A stretch of 64,000 bases of DNA from Hypoxylon rubiginosum (GCA_902806565.1 CADCXA010000032.1:372001-436000); one strand, 5' to 3'. Positions 25,101 through 38,749 are shown, counted from the first letter of the stretch. Program-made: numbers and translations. Notes: generated from the letters alone by a model not told the origin.

Positions 25101-28100
25101 AAGTTATAGATTTTTAAATATATTTATAAGCTAGAATATTAATAAATATTATAATAACCTAATAATAAATAATATATTAACTGTTATAATATTTTTTAAT
25201 AGTTAAATTTTAGTTTCTTAATATAATAATAATATATAAGTTAAACTAAAGCTTAATTAACGTTTAAAAACTAATAGATTATAAGATATATAATTAAAAT
25301 TATATTTAAATTTAATATTATATATAATATTATTTTTAAAATTAAAAAAAATATAAATATACTAATAATTATATAAAGGATTTTAACTAATAATTATAAT
25401 TTTAAAAACATTAATATAACTTTTATATTAAAGTAAATATATAAATTATAGTTAAATAATAATTTAATTAAAATTAAATAATAACTAATAAATATAATTA
25501 ATTTATTATTAGTTTTTTTTATATTAACTAAAAAATCTACTATTAAAAACCTGTAAAATACTTTTTAAATGTTAGTAAAATAAATATTAATTAAATAATA
25601 TAATACCTTATATAAATTTATTTTTATAAAAGGTTAACGTAATATATAATTCCGTTATAAATTTAAATAAACTATTATTAAACCATTATTAAACTACTAT
25701 TTAATTATTATTTAGTTATTATTTAATTATTATCTAGTTTAATTTATTGGTATTAATTAGTTATAATTTATAAAAACTTAAAATCATTATAATAAACCTA
25801 ATTATAAATTAATTTAAAACTAAAATATAAAAGTATTTACACTTCTAGTTTTATATTAACTAGCTAATAAATTAAATATATAAATAAAACTTTTATAATA
25901 TAATAAAAAAAAACTTTTTATCGTTAAATAAGTTTTATATATTTAAAATAAATAATACTTTATTTAAACATTTAAAAAGTAATAAACCTACTATTTAAAT
26001 AATTAAAAAATAATAATTATTATATTATATTAAAATACCTAAAAAAATAAAGGTTAAAAAAAAGAAAAAAAATAATAAAAATAAAACAATTTTAACACTT
26101 AATTAAATATCAACGCCTTAAATATAAATTTAATTAACATTAAATAATAACTTAAATAAAATTAATTATAATAACTATATTATTAGTTTTTAATTAGCGT
26201 CGAATAATAATTTAATTAAGATTAATTATAATGTTAATTCTATTAAATTAAAAAAGTTTAAATCTAATAATTTTTTATATTTTTAAGTGCTAGTAATATT
26301 AATAAATTTTATTATTAAATTATATTTAATAAACAATGTTAATTATATATTAATAAATAGTTAAAATAAGTTTAATATAACTATTATTTAATTAAATAAC
26401 TAATTAATAGCTTTTTAATAATTAAATATTATAATAAATAATAATAAACTTAAAAATAATAACAATTATTATTTTATAAGTTTATTATTTTTATTGGAAA
26501 TTAAAACCGGAGTTAAAAATAATAAAACTAAGGTTGGTATTATTAAAAATAATAATAATAACTTTAAAAATAACTTAATAACTAGTAAAAATAATAAGGT
26601 TATTAAAAATATAAAAACTAAACTAATAACAATTAAATAAAAATTAAAAAATAAGTTAATAATAACTTAATAATAGTAGTTAAATAAGAGTTTAATAGCT
26701 ATTATTAAAAAGTTTAAAAAGAAAAAATATAACTTGTTTACATTATTTAATAAACGGTGAATAACCATATATTAAGTTAAAAATATAAGTATATTTACTT
26801 TTAATTTAAATAAATACCTTTTATATAAATAAACTAAATATTAATATAATAAATTAATTTACCTATATATTTATTAAAAACTTATTTATATTAAAAATTA
26901 TATTAATTTATTTTAATTTTTATATAAATTTATATAACTTTTATTATTATTAGTTTACTTATTAATAATTTTTTTTTTTTATAATAATAAGTGTTATAGT
27001 TATTATAAACAGTAACTAACTAAAAATCACTAATTATTATACCTACCATATTTATTAGTTATATTAATTAATATAAAAATAATTTTATATATATATTTAT
27101 ATTAATTATATATTATTTTAAAACTTCTTTAATATAATAATTATTTATTTAATTATACTTAATATATAATATTCTAGTTAATAAATTTAAATTTTATAAA
27201 AAGTTATATATATAATTTATTTTTTTAAGTTTAATTTATTAAAATAAAACCTTAAAAATATATCTTTTTTTATATATTTCTTTTTTTTAAAACATTATAG
27301 TTAGGAAGAGTAACATTTTTACTTAATTTTTAAAATTTACTTATAACATTATTAAATATAAAGTAAATAATATTAAAATCTATATTTATTTTAATATTAA
27401 TATTATTAAATTTATTATTATACTTTTAAATTTATTTATATTTTTTATAATTTTTATTATTTTTTAAGTTAAAAAAACATTTTTTATAAATATTTAAGTT
27501 ATATAAACATTTTTAATAGTTATTAAATTTAAATTTAAACTTATTAAACGTTAATATTTTATTATTTTAAATAAAATAATTATTGTTATTAATTAAACTT
27601 AAACTATATATATATTTATTATTTTTATTTATAAACTAATTATAGTTTTTTTTAAATTTTAATATAAGTTTATTTTAGATTTTATATATGTTTTTATTAT
27701 TATTATAAATTTATATTAAATAATATATATAGTTTTTAAATAAAAGATATTTTACACGAAATAACTAAAAAAAAACTTAATTTTAACATTTAAAAAATCT
27801 TAATAAATATAATTATAATATATTATATATATATTATATAAATATCTTATATTTAACTTAATAACCTTAAAAATAAAAACATATTAATTATTTAACTTTT
27901 TTAAAATAATAATAAACTCTTTATAATTAAGTATATAATAAATATTATTATAAAAAAAAAATATATTATTTAAGTTATTAATAAGTTTATTATTATTTAG
28001 TATTTTTACATATTATTTTATATAATTAATATTAAATTATAATTTGGTTTTTTTTAATATTAAATATACCGTTTTTATTTTTATATTATATTATATAACC

Positions 28101-31100
28101 TAATAGGTTTTATTACGGTTAATAATAACCATATAATTAGTTAAATTAATTAATAAAAAAATAAATATAAGTATAATAATAGTTTATTAAACGGTAAAAA
28201 GAAAAAATATTAAAACGGTTTCTATTAATATATTAAAAAGATTAATAAAAACATTATTTAAAAATATAATAAAATATAATAAAAAAGTATTAGAAATATA
28301 AAAAAATTATTAGTTATTAAAAAAAGATGTTATAATATATAACTTTAAATTTATTATAATTAGAATTTAAAAATATAAAATAAATATAAAAATAAATTTA
28401 TATAACTAAAAATATAAAAATAATAAGTTTTTTAAATAATAATATTATTAGTTATTAATAATATAATAATTAAAATAAAATTAATGTTTTAAAAACTTTT
28501 AAAATATAAAAAATATAAAATATTTTTATTAAATATATTATTATAAGATTAAACATTTTTAATTATAATATAATAAATATATATCGTAAAATCGTAATTA
28601 ATACTATTATAATTTAAAGTAAAAAAAATAAAAATAATTTCGTATATTTAAAATAACTAGAATATTTAATGTTAATTATTAGTTTTATAATAAAATTAAA
28701 TTAATTAAACTTTAGTTTAATAATTTTAATATTAATAGTATTTATTAATTATATAAACTTCTTAAAATAAAAATCTAGTAAAAACTTATATAAAATATAA
28801 AATAAATTTATCGTGAAAAAAAAAAAAGTTTTAATATTATAAACTAAAAATAATTCCGAAATTAAAATTATAATAAATATAATATTTATTAAAAATTAAC
28901 ACCTAATAAAAACACAAGGTATTTATATAAATAATTTTAATATTTATAATATTAAATAAAAATTAAGTAATTTATTAAACATTATTTTTAAGTTACATTA
29001 TAATAATCCCTTATTAAAAAATATAAACATATTTTTAACGTTTTTTATAAATAATAAAAAATGTTAAAAATACACTTATATTTATTTTTAAAGATTATAT
29101 AATTTTTTTAAACTTACTTATATTTTTTCCTTAATTTCCTTACACTTTATAACTTTTTAAATATAACGTGTATTTAATTTTATATAGCGTTTAAATGTTT
29201 TTTTTTTTTTTTTTTTTAAACAATATTAACACGCGACTTAACCAATATTAATTTTTAATTAACCTAAATTTATTAACTTTTTTTATATAATATTAAAAAG
29301 CTTTTTTACTTTTTTTAAACTTTAAAAAAAATCTTTTAGTTTTAATAAATTTTTTAATTTTTAAAAACTTTTTTAATTTTATTTTCTTTAGCTTTTTATT
29401 ATAAATATAATTTATTTATTAAGTTTTTATTATAATAATTATTATTATTAAATTAAAAAAACAGTTATAAAAACTAGTAAATAAAAATAAAATTAATAAT
29501 AATAACGATAATAAATATGTTAATTTTAATTTATATAACTAATTAACATTTAATATAACTTATTTTAACTTTTTTAAATTTAATTAAAACCTTTTTATAA
29601 CTTTAAATTAAATATAAATAAACTATTTTTTAACTTTATTTTATTCACCTTAATATATTTTATACGTTAATAAATATAATAATTAGTTTTTATTAGTAAA
29701 TAATATAAAATTAAATAAATTTATATAATAAGTTTTAATTAAAATTAAAAATATAAAAGTTAACATTATTATTATTTAAATAATAATAAATAAAAATATA
29801 TTTAAAACTTTATATTTTAATATATAAACCTTATTAATAATTTAATAAATTTCTTTAAAATAAACTATTATTTTAAATATATAATATATAAGTTAAAGTT
29901 GTTATTTTAAAGAAATTAAACTAAATATAACATTAACCACTAACTATAAAAATAAATTAAAAAGGGTTTTTTAAATTAATTAAAATTTTAATTACTTTTA
30001 GCTATTTATATATAAATATATAATAATATTTTATTTTTAAAATAAAATTATATTTAATATTAAATAAAAAATAATATATTTTAATATTATATTATTCTAT
30101 TTTAATATTTAAATAATATATATACTAATTATTATTATAATAATAATAAAAAGAAATACTTTTATTAATTAAATATATAGTAAAAATCTAAATTTAAGTA
30201 ATAATATTTAACTTTTATAGTAATTATTATAAAATAACTAAAAATAAATAATATATTTATAGTTATTTTTATATTAATATTAACTTATAATATTTTACTA
30301 CTAGTATTTAATAAGGATATTAAACTTATAATAAAATAAAAGTTTATTATTACTTTCTTTAAAAAAAAATTAAAAAAATTAAAAATTATTATAAATTAAA
30401 TATTTATTATTATTTCAAATATTAATAATTAAATATAAAATAAATCTCTTTTTTTTAAAATATAAAAACAGGTTAAATTATCAGTAAAAAACGTTATTAA
30501 ATTAATAGAATATATTATAAAAACTATACTATTTATTTATAACATTAATATTATAAATATCGGTTTATAATAATTTATTGTTATATAATTAAACTTTATA
30601 ATATTTAATAAAATCTAATTACATTTTATAAGAAGGATATAAAAACTATTAATTTAAAATTAAAAACAGTTAAAAAAGATTATTAAATTTTAATAACCAT
30701 TAATTAAACTTTTTATTTATATTAATTTTAAACTTTTAAATATATTTAAATTAGTGAAATATATTTAAATTAATTTCTCTTTAAAAACTAACGGTATTTT
30801 AAAAAATAATATAATTAATATATATAATTAAACTTATTTATATAAAAATCAAGAATTATTTTAAATTACTTATAAATTTTTTTATATTTTATATAAGTTT
30901 TAATAAAATTATATATATTTATTTAATAAAATTACTATAAAAATAAATAATATATAATAATAAAAAACTAGTTTTAGTTAATAATAAACTTTAATAAAAT
31001 TTATATAAATATTAAAATATAATAATATATATTAATTAAAAGTAAAAAAAATAATTAAAACTAAAAAAAATATATAAAATTTTTTAAAAATAAAGTAATA

Positions 31101-33782
31101 AGTAAAAAAATTAAATAAAAAGTAAAAAAGTTTAATAAATAAAAAGAAATATAACTTATATTTTTTTAATTAACATTTTTAAAATATGTTATAATAATAT
31201 GTTTTATTATAAAAAAAATAAATAAAATAAAAAACTAGTTAAAAAAAAAACGTATATTATAATTAATTATATAAGTATATATTTAAATAAATACTAAAAA
31301 AATACCATTAATATTTTTTTTTTTAATTTTATAGGAAATAATTAATTATAATTAAACTAAGATATAAAAATAAAATATAAATATTTTTTATTTCATTTTT
31401 TATCTCATTTTTATTTTATTTTTTATTTTATTTTTATTTCGCTTTAATTTATATTATTAGCGAAAAAGTTAAAATTTATATAAAATCTAATATTAAGTTA
31501 AACGTTTTAAAGTTTTTAATTAAATTAGTAACAGCTTCTAATCTTAAAAAAAAATTCTTTTTATAAAGTGTAAATAAATAAAAAAAATAATATAAACTTA
31601 AGTTTATTAATTACTAGATTATAATTAATAGATATTAAGATTAAACTCGTTAAATTATAAGTTTTAAAAAATAACGTTAATTATAAAAATAATTTTTACT
31701 AAGAAAAAATAAGTTTTTATAGTTTATTTAAATTTTATATTAAGGAAAAAGTTTAGTTTTTTTTTAAAAAAAGTATATTTTTAATAAATAAAATAATTAA
31801 AATAAAGTTAGTTTTAATAAAAAAAAGGTTAAAAAATCTTTTAAAAAGATTTTTAAGATAATATATATTATTTATTATAAGCTAGTAATATTTAATATTA
31901 ATTAAAATTATAACTAAATAAAATAATTATTTATATTAAATAATACGTATTAATTATTATTATTTAAGCCTTAATTTAAACTTTAATAAATAAATTAAAA
32001 GTATTAAACTATTTAATTTAATAGTTTTTAATATAATATTAATATTTTTTTATAAAATAATATCTTTATTATTTTAAAAAAATTTAACAAACGTTTTAAC
32101 TTAACTTTTTAATATTTAGTTAAATTCTTTTTATTATTACCATTTTTAATTTAGTAATAAAAGTAATATATATTTTCTTAAGGATTAAAAATTTTAAAGT
32201 TTTTAATAAACTTTATTTATTAATATAGTTAGTAAACTTTATTAAATTTATTTAAAAAAAAATTATAATGTAAAAATATATTTTTATTTTACGAAATAAG
32301 TTACTAAAAAAAAAGTATATTATTATATTAATTATATATATAATAATGTTTATAATAAAAAGAAAAAAATCTTTAATTTTAATATATATTATCTAGGATT
32401 TTAAAATTTTTAAAAAACCTGTTTATATAATAAATAAAACATTTTATAATAAATATATTTAGTTAAATTATAATAAAAATAAAAAAAGAAAAAGATTTAA
32501 AAAGAAATAAGGTAAATAAATAATAAAAAATAAAAAAAAAATAAGTAAAAAGAAAAATAAAAAATATAATAATTAAAAAAAAAAAAAAAAAAAAAAAGAA
32601 AAATAAAAACATATAAAAATAAAAAATAAAAGCAACCTTCTTTTATATATATATATATAAATATAAATATATTATTTTATAGTTATATATATAAGTTAAT
32701 ATTTATTATTTATTTTTATTAAAATATATATTTTAAAATTATATAATTATAAATTATAATAACTATAAACAGTTATTTAATATTTAATTTTTTTTAACTA
32801 TATTTTTTTTTTTATAGTTTTAATAACTATAAAAAGTATTTATTTTTATTTAAATAATCTTTTTTAAAGTTATAACAATAAAAACTTAATATAAAAAAAC
32901 TTATTTAATTTAATTTATTTATATAAAAAAACATTTAAAAGTTAAATAACTATAAGTTAATTAAATAATTAAATATTAAATATATATAAGTTAATATATA
33001 AAACTATAATTTTTATATTTTAATTTTAAAATAACTAAGTTTTTTTATAAGCCTTTTTTATAAACTAATAAAAACTAAAAGTTAAATAGTAAATTTTAAT
33101 AACTATTTATAAATATAAATTATATTTATTTTATAATTTATATATAATTACTTATAATATTTTTAATATATTATTTTAAATTAAAATTATTATATCTTTT
33201 TATAAATTTTTTTTATAAATAAAAAAAAGTTATAAATTAATTAGTTTTATAAAAATTTTAATAATAAATAATAAGTTTTTATAATTATATTTAACTAAAA
33301 ATCACCTGGTTATATTTTTAATATATAAATACTTTATAATTTTATTTTTTTTTTAAAGGTTAATTTTAAATATTTAATTATATATAAAACCATATTCTAA
33401 GTTATATTCTTTAAGTTTTTTATTTTCTTTTTCATTATATTTAATCTTATATTAACCACACTTATATATACAAATAAAAGATTTTTTATAAAATTAAAAA
33501 ATCTTTATTAAAACTAAATAAAAAACTTAATAATTAATACTATTAAATAAAGTTTATTTTATATAAATTTTTAACATTAATTATATTATAATTAAATAAA
33601 AAACGATAAAATAAAATAATAAAAAATAAAATTAAAAAATATAATATAATTAAGGTTTTAATTAACTATTAAAATTATAATAATAATTTATAAAATAAAA
33701 AAAACTTAATATATAGTTTATAAATATATTAATTAATATTAAAAAAATATATATTTATTTATTTTTTTTATAATATAATAAC

Positions 33783-34050
33783 TATTTAATTATTATTAAA
33801 TTATAATTAAAATATTATTAAACCATTATTAAATTATTATTAAACTATTATTAAATTATTATTAAATTATTATTAAGTTATTATTAAATTATTATTAAAT
33901 TATTATTAAATTATTATTAAATTATTATTAAATAATTATTAAGTTATTATTAAATTATTATTTAATTATTATTAAATTATTATTTAATTATTATTAAACT
34001 ATTATTTAGTTATTAATAAACTATTACTAAGTTATTATTAAACTAGGAAT
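33783..34050. repeat. Subterminal 11-bp tandem array, right end of A
   Basis: More than twenty units of AAATTATTATT with scattered C/T and G/A variants. It mirrors the array just inside the left end. Confidence 0.75.
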
Positions 34051-34127
34051 ATATTATAATTAAATTATTATTATAATTAATAATTTTTATTTTAATTTTC
34101 TTATTATATTTTATATATTATTATTAA

Positions 34128-34314
34128 TTTATATATTTTTTATAATTTAAATTAATAAAATATATTAATTTATTAAAAACCTAATATATTTATATAATAT
34201 AAAAGTTATATACATTATAGTTTTAACTCATTTTATAAGTTTAACAAGTTTAGTAGATTTAGCGGACTTGGCACTTTTATTACTTTGGCAGTTTTTTGTA
34301 AACCGCCAACGGTT
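34128..34314 (-). repeat. Right terminal inverted repeat of element A
   Basis: Its reverse complement aligns without gaps to 5636-5822. The outermost bases (reverse complement AACCGTTG) match the left CTCCGCTG imperfectly; from about base 30 inward only transitions separate the arms. AT composition ends abruptly at about 34225, before the outer iteron part. Confidence 0.8.
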
Positions 34315-34319
34315 AATAT
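34315..34319. repeat. Right copy of putative target-site duplication of element A
   Basis: AATAT, compared with GATAT at 5631-5635. Confidence 0.5.
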
Positions 34320-35072
34320 GGGGTATTTCATGCACGGTCCTTTATAAAGAATGCCATTGGCACGTGTTCCTATGACATCTCAGCCTTACCAGGATAAAGC
34401 ACGAGGTGCGATGCTGCAATAATGTCGTAATTCACTGTTCTATAAATTCAATTGGTGCCTCCATTCCGACATCTACGGAGAGTCTAGTCCTGACGAGACT
34501 AGACCTCCCGACAATCGTAAGGTCACTCTGTCCAACCGGAAGATGCCTAGCGTCGCCTATAGCCTAGACTGACTATCGCACGTTCATTCTAGAACCATTT
34601 GTTAAAAAAAAACGTCGCCGATTGCTAGGGGGTATCGTAATAAGTGACGCGTTAAGGGGGCGGGGGGAGGCAAACTGTTTATACGGATCTGTGGCGCTCC
34701 GGGGAAATGCTGGCGAGCGATTGGATTTCTAAGCCAGCTATAAAATATATATGATCTCCAGCGCATCTAAATAAGGTTATCTGCATTGCATTGCATTTTC
34801 TTTTTCCCCCTCCTCAGGCGCGTCGCGTCGCATTGGGCGGTACCATCTAGGGTTTAGGCTATCCGGCGAGCTACCAATCTCGGCAGTTGCATAAGTTGGC
34901 TGCCGCACTTTGTACGTTATGACCTTCCTATAAAGGATGGTTTCTATTACTGCTCCTTGACTACTACTTTTGATCGAGCTAGCTGTTGTACAGGCGTCTG
35001 AAGTCCCATCCCGGCGAACCCCGTCCCAATGAGGGGGACGTAGGTCGTCCAGACCTTCCCAAAAAGCCAAGC
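34320..35072. other. Intergenic, element A to secreted-protein gene
   Basis: Normal base composition resumes at once. No supported gene. A strong short hairpin lies at 34477-34508 (listed separately), and the 3' untranslated region of the secreted-protein gene lies at the right end. Confidence 0.5.
34477..34508. repeat. Short perfect hairpin
   Basis: GTCTAGTC at 34482-34489 pairs with GACTAGAC at 34497-34504 over a 7-nt loop. The stem extends by GGAG (34477-34480) and CTCC (34505-34508) around one bulged A. Function unknown; possibly the footprint of a small inverted-repeat element. Confidence 0.6.
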
Positions 35073-35671
35073 TTAAGCCGTCTTCTGCCAGTAGAACATG
35101 ACCTGCGTGTGCCCAGCCGGGATCGACGTCTGCTGCGATCCCCAGAGGTACTCCCATGCCGGCATTGTGACATTACTAGTCGGGACGTTCTTGATATCGT
35201 AGAAGCAGTTGATGTCCCCGTGGCATAGGAACGGGTACTTCAATCCCTAGCAAGGCAAACACACTGGTTAGTCTTTCTCATGCTCAAAGCTAGCCGGAGT
35301 AGTCAGGTAGGTACCTTTATGGTATAGAAAGAGTCCGTGACGGTCGCAGCGAAGCTCGGCCTGCAGTGGTAGGCGTAGGAGTGGGAACCGTACGGGTTAT
35401 CCGTGTTAGCGGGCTGTGTGGAGTCGGTGAAGCTACAGTTCCCGACGCTGGTGGAGAGCGTGTTCGGGTAAGCGCCTAGCTTGGTGAAGGTAGCGCAGTT
35501 GGACTCGGAGAAGCTGCCCCTTGCGTCCAGACAGCCTATGCTCAGGTCGGGAGTTGCCGTGCTGAAGTCGGTGCTGTTGATGACGAAGATCTGCCCGGAG
35601 CCCGAGAAGTCTTGCGCGACAGCGGCGGTCGCGAAGATGGCGCAGAGCGTCGCGTAGATGGTGAACTGCAT
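35073..35671 (-). CDS. Small secreted cysteine-rich protein, effector candidate
   Basis: Two exons, 35671-35315 and 35246-35073, joined by removing a 68-nt intron (GTACCT...GCTAG, with CTAAC about 20 nt before the acceptor). The product has 176 residues. Residues 1-20 form a clear secretion signal ending TAAVAQ. The mature part has six cysteines (47, 59, 79, 103, 127, 133), enough for three disulfides, and three N-glycosylation sequons (N32, N78, N144). There is no membrane segment or recognised catalytic motif; the C-terminal exon is rich in aromatic residues. It resembles small secreted proteins of unknown function common in plant-associated fungi, but I recognise no named family. It lies 758 bp from the RIP-mutated element, a frequent position for fast-evolving secreted proteins. 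A TATA box is visible upstream. Structure is well supported; role is not. Confidence 0.82.
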
Positions 35672-36970
35672 TGTTGCTTGCTTGCTGGTTTGCTGGTCTG
35701 TTGGTTGGTTTGCTTGCTTTCTTGCTGGTATCGCAACTACTCTTGGAACAACTTCTTGAAGCTTGCGTGAATGGCAATGATCTGCTCCCAGGATACTCGG
35801 GATGGCTCTCTGGTCTTATATATACATCGTGTTCTAGACCTCAACCGCCCAGATGGGAGGATTTCTCAAAGGGGCAAAGCCCCCAAAACGGGCTTACCCA
35901 TGCGGTGGGTTACTTGCCTTCCAAATTTGTCAACGGGGTCTGCCATCAAGCAACGTGTAAGCCGTTAGTAATTGAGGGTTGCAGTATACCATGCATTACT
36001 TAAACCAATACGCGATTTCGCGGAGAGGCGTGGTATAGGTGCGGCTCATTCGCTGAAACGTCAATATCGCTTGGAATTGATCATATCACTTTTCATATGC
36101 TCAATCTATCTTTGGACATCTAAAAATGAAAGCATCGCCTCTTTGTCAATTCAACCAGCGTCACCACATTTGGGGTCCCTTTGAAAATAATAGACTATCC
36201 GGGTTTCGAACATCGCCCAACTTTAAATTAATTGCTTACGTGTTGCGAGTTCCGTATCTTCCTTTAGCTTATAAAACATTTGATAATCCCCGAATGAACC
36301 AGTGCAGCCTCTAGGATAGGTTGGGACCATGGCTCAGTTACTCCGCCCCCGGATACCTTAACATGCAAGACGTTATGGCCTTAATACACCGACTCGGTTC
36401 GACCAAACCACACCGCCTCGGACTATTTGGTCACCGGTTATAAAAGTAGAGCCTGAATAATACCATTTAGAATAGCATGTGTTCGACTTTTATCAACCTT
36501 CCCATCTCCATGTCTATAAAACCTGTTTGTTGACTAATGTCTTAGTGGACATGCAGACATGTCGTGCTTAGACACCCTACTGAAGGCGAGGTACAGATGA
36601 ATGCGACTATAAGATAAGATAATTACTTGCAGTAGCGTGGACTTGGCCTGCCTCAAGAGAATGGTAAGAATTGATTATGCTGCAGTGAGAATATTTGTAG
36701 ATAGCTTCTCCATACCTCATGGTCCGTACATTAAGCCATTAGAAATATAGAAAAGGGTGTCGAGATTTCGCTTTACTTCGCTAGCAATCCATAGCTTTGT
36801 TAGACTATTCGGCTGCATCAGAAATATTCACAGGTAAGGTCCAGAAGTCAGACGATGAGACACAGGTGATCGGGAAGAAATACCAGGTCGACGAACGAAG
36901 AATGACACCATCAGGTTCTCCTAAGGCTAAGGAGTGGTCTGTGTATTGGCGAAAGGAGGGGAAGCATTTA
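35672..36970. other. Intergenic between two minus-strand genes
   Basis: About 1.3 kb without a supported gene. The left 150 bp hold the leader and TATA box of the secreted-protein gene. Frames in 35771-36314 and 36797-37162 lack any recognisable motif; the latter overlaps the 3' end of the transcription-factor gene. Confidence 0.5.
35816..35824 (-). promoter_or_regulatory. TATA box for the secreted-protein gene
   Basis: Read on the minus strand, TATATATAAG stands about 145 nt upstream of the start codon. Between them lies a leader with several TTGC/TTGG tetranucleotide repeats. Confidence 0.5.
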
Positions 36971-38749
36971 TTAACAACCAATACTACGCTGCGTCCGTTC
37001 TTTTTCTATCCAGGTTCGGGTTTTCTCATCATATCGGTACTGTCGAGTAATCGCCTGCCAGTCAGAGCTACCCCGTCTCCGTTCACACTTGAGCGTAACT
37101 GTTCCTGCATAATCTCCTGGGAGCTCCACCTCCACACCATGCAACCTGTACGACTCAGGTAATGCTGGTTCTATGGCGCCATTCTTCTTATCGGCGTCGT
37201 CGCGGGGAGTTGATTCTTTAAGAATATCATATTCTTGGTAGAAATCAGCCTCTTCGATTCTGATTACATCCCGTACAATACAGGTTGCTAAAGGCGCATT
37301 CCAGATTCCCTCCTTGTGTGTTAACGAATTTAGAAACTCGACAGCGTCGTATCTAATCCGGCGTACCCGACATTTGACGGCTACGTAATAGACTGCTGGA
37401 AGTCCCCCCAAGTCGGCCACCGAGTTGGACATGTCGGAATAGTGCAATATCCCAACCAGGGCTGGCGATGCTGCGAGGCTTCGTACGTATTTCAATTGCT
37501 TCATCATCAAAGCGAAGTTATCCGTGTGGGCATCATATCGAGATTCGTATGACGGCCAGAGACAATTATCAGCCATGATCAGTGCCATGGTATAATATAT
37601 ATGAAGGAGAACATAGCCGATAACATCGGGGCTAGGCCCCTTGCTTTTAAGGTTCGTCTTGGATATCTTATACGCTTGATACCAGGAAGCAAGCCCGTTC
37701 CGGATGTCTTGTTGTTTAGCGAGGAGGGCACTAGGGTATGATTGGTCTTGAGGACATAACTGGCTATGACATTCATGATTCAAGTAAAATATGTGATTGA
37801 ACAACCGGTCCAGGTGTTGCCTTGCTTGGTTGCAAGACTGAAATATGAGACCTGGGCTGAGACTCTTCGATGCGTCATCCTGTAGTATAAAGTCTAGGTA
37901 TTGTGACCCCTGGCCAAGGAATTTTGCCTGCACATCGAGCCTTATAAATGCTTGGATGATCCAGGCGTCCACCGAATCGCAACAAGGCTCCTTGAATAGA
38001 CTATAACAATCGACGGCACCCGATCGAGCATGGAACGAGTTCAAGAGCCTTAACCCGTTTTGAAGATGTGTATTGCTCGTCTTGTAATGACCACGAAGAT
38101 ATTCCGTAAAGACGAATATTAAGCACGTGACGAGAGCAACTCGGATCGACGATTGATCATGGGCCGAGAAATGCGGTTGAAGGTAGGTGATTGCTTTGCT
38201 GTAGTGTCGTAATGTGAACTGCTGCTGCTCATCCGGGATATACTCGGTAGCAGAAGTGTCGATGCGCAATCCTTCTCTTTTATGCGCTGAGCTCAGTGCG
38301 AGAACTGCATGCAAGACAGCTGGCTCTTTTGAGACGGCTTGATACATGAGGGTATCCCAAAATCCAAATTTGAAGGCACCCGGAAGCTTCAGTACGGTTC
38401 GATGTGTAAACCATTCAAGGCACCGGCTCTCGTCGCTACTTACTGCTTCGACAAGTGTGGGTGCATAAAATCTTTTGAGGCTTCGGGTGCTATCCAGAGG
38501 GACGGGACGACGGCCATATTGGTTTCCTCCTCCGCCCCAGATTCCATAGCCTTCGCAGACACGACCTGTAGAAACACACCGGCAACATATAGGCCAAGCC
38601 TCATCGCATTTGACCCTCCGGAGCCTTCCATAGGGTCAACAACATGGCCAGGCAGCAGCGGGATTGAAGTAAACTCACTTGCATGTGCGACAACCGGATT
38701 TCACCTTGCTTCTACCGACGGCGGTATGCGACTTGGGGTTCTGGGACAT
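36971..38749 (-). CDS. Zn2Cys6 fungal transcription factor
   Basis: Two exons, 38749-38679 and 38624-36971, give 574 residues. A 54-nt intron (GTGAGT...GGAAG) splits the zinc finger between its second and third cysteines; spliced, it reads GCRTCKLRRVKCDE. The binuclear cluster is C20-x2-C23-x6-C30-x6-C37-x2-C40-x6-C47, the canonical spacing, with one extra Cys at 38. The start at 38749 leaves a normal basic N-terminal lead. From about residue 117 follows a helical fungal transcription-factor regulatory domain (blocks EPAVLHAVLALSSAHKR and DVQAKFLGQG), resembling the Fungal_trans_2 type. Such proteins bind CGG-type sites in the nucleus and control metabolism or transport genes. Targets are unknown; the nearby MFS and SDR genes are candidates only by position. 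Confidence 0.88.

Larger units (their letters stand above)
5636..34314 (+). mobile_element. Giant (28.7 kb) TIR element, copy A, heavily RIP-mutated
   Basis: The block is roughly nine-tenths A+T with TpA-rich sequence throughout and no intact gene. Both ends carry the same ~187-bp sequence in inverted orientation, and a near-identical pentamer flanks it. A second copy in the same orientation starts at 46135. Inside its inner TIR, and through the body where compared, differences between copies are overwhelmingly C/T and G/A transitions, the mark of RIP acting on duplicated DNA. The body has subterminal 11-bp arrays at both ends, a 141-bp tandem array at 9080-10115, a poly-A-rich tract at 13077-13250, and shorter repeat tracts at 16758-16980, 17391-17580 and 18830-19160. 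Size, long TIRs and a short duplication fit several DNA-transposon classes (for example Maverick/Polinton-like or a large cut-and-paste element). No recognisable transposase, polymerase or tyrosine recombinase could be read, so the class is open. Confidence 0.75.

Noticed and set aside
5740..34200. Mitochondrial DNA or a contaminant as the source of the AT-rich block
   Set aside because: No rRNA, tRNA or respiratory genes appear, the block has defined inverted ends, and two copies lie in one contiguous chromosome differing mainly by transitions.
5636..34314. Reading copy A as a Starship or a Maverick/Polinton
   Set aside because: No tyrosine recombinase, DNA polymerase B, integrase or capsid-like frame could be read through the RIP damage, so neither label is supported by sequence.
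34777..35072. Minus-strand frame downstream of the secreted-protein stop codon
   Set aside because: It is the wrong frame of exon 2 of that gene running into its 3' untranslated region.
36797..37162. Frame on + strand opposite the end of the transcription-factor gene
   Set aside because: Half of it is antisense to the coding exon and the rest has no recognisable motif.
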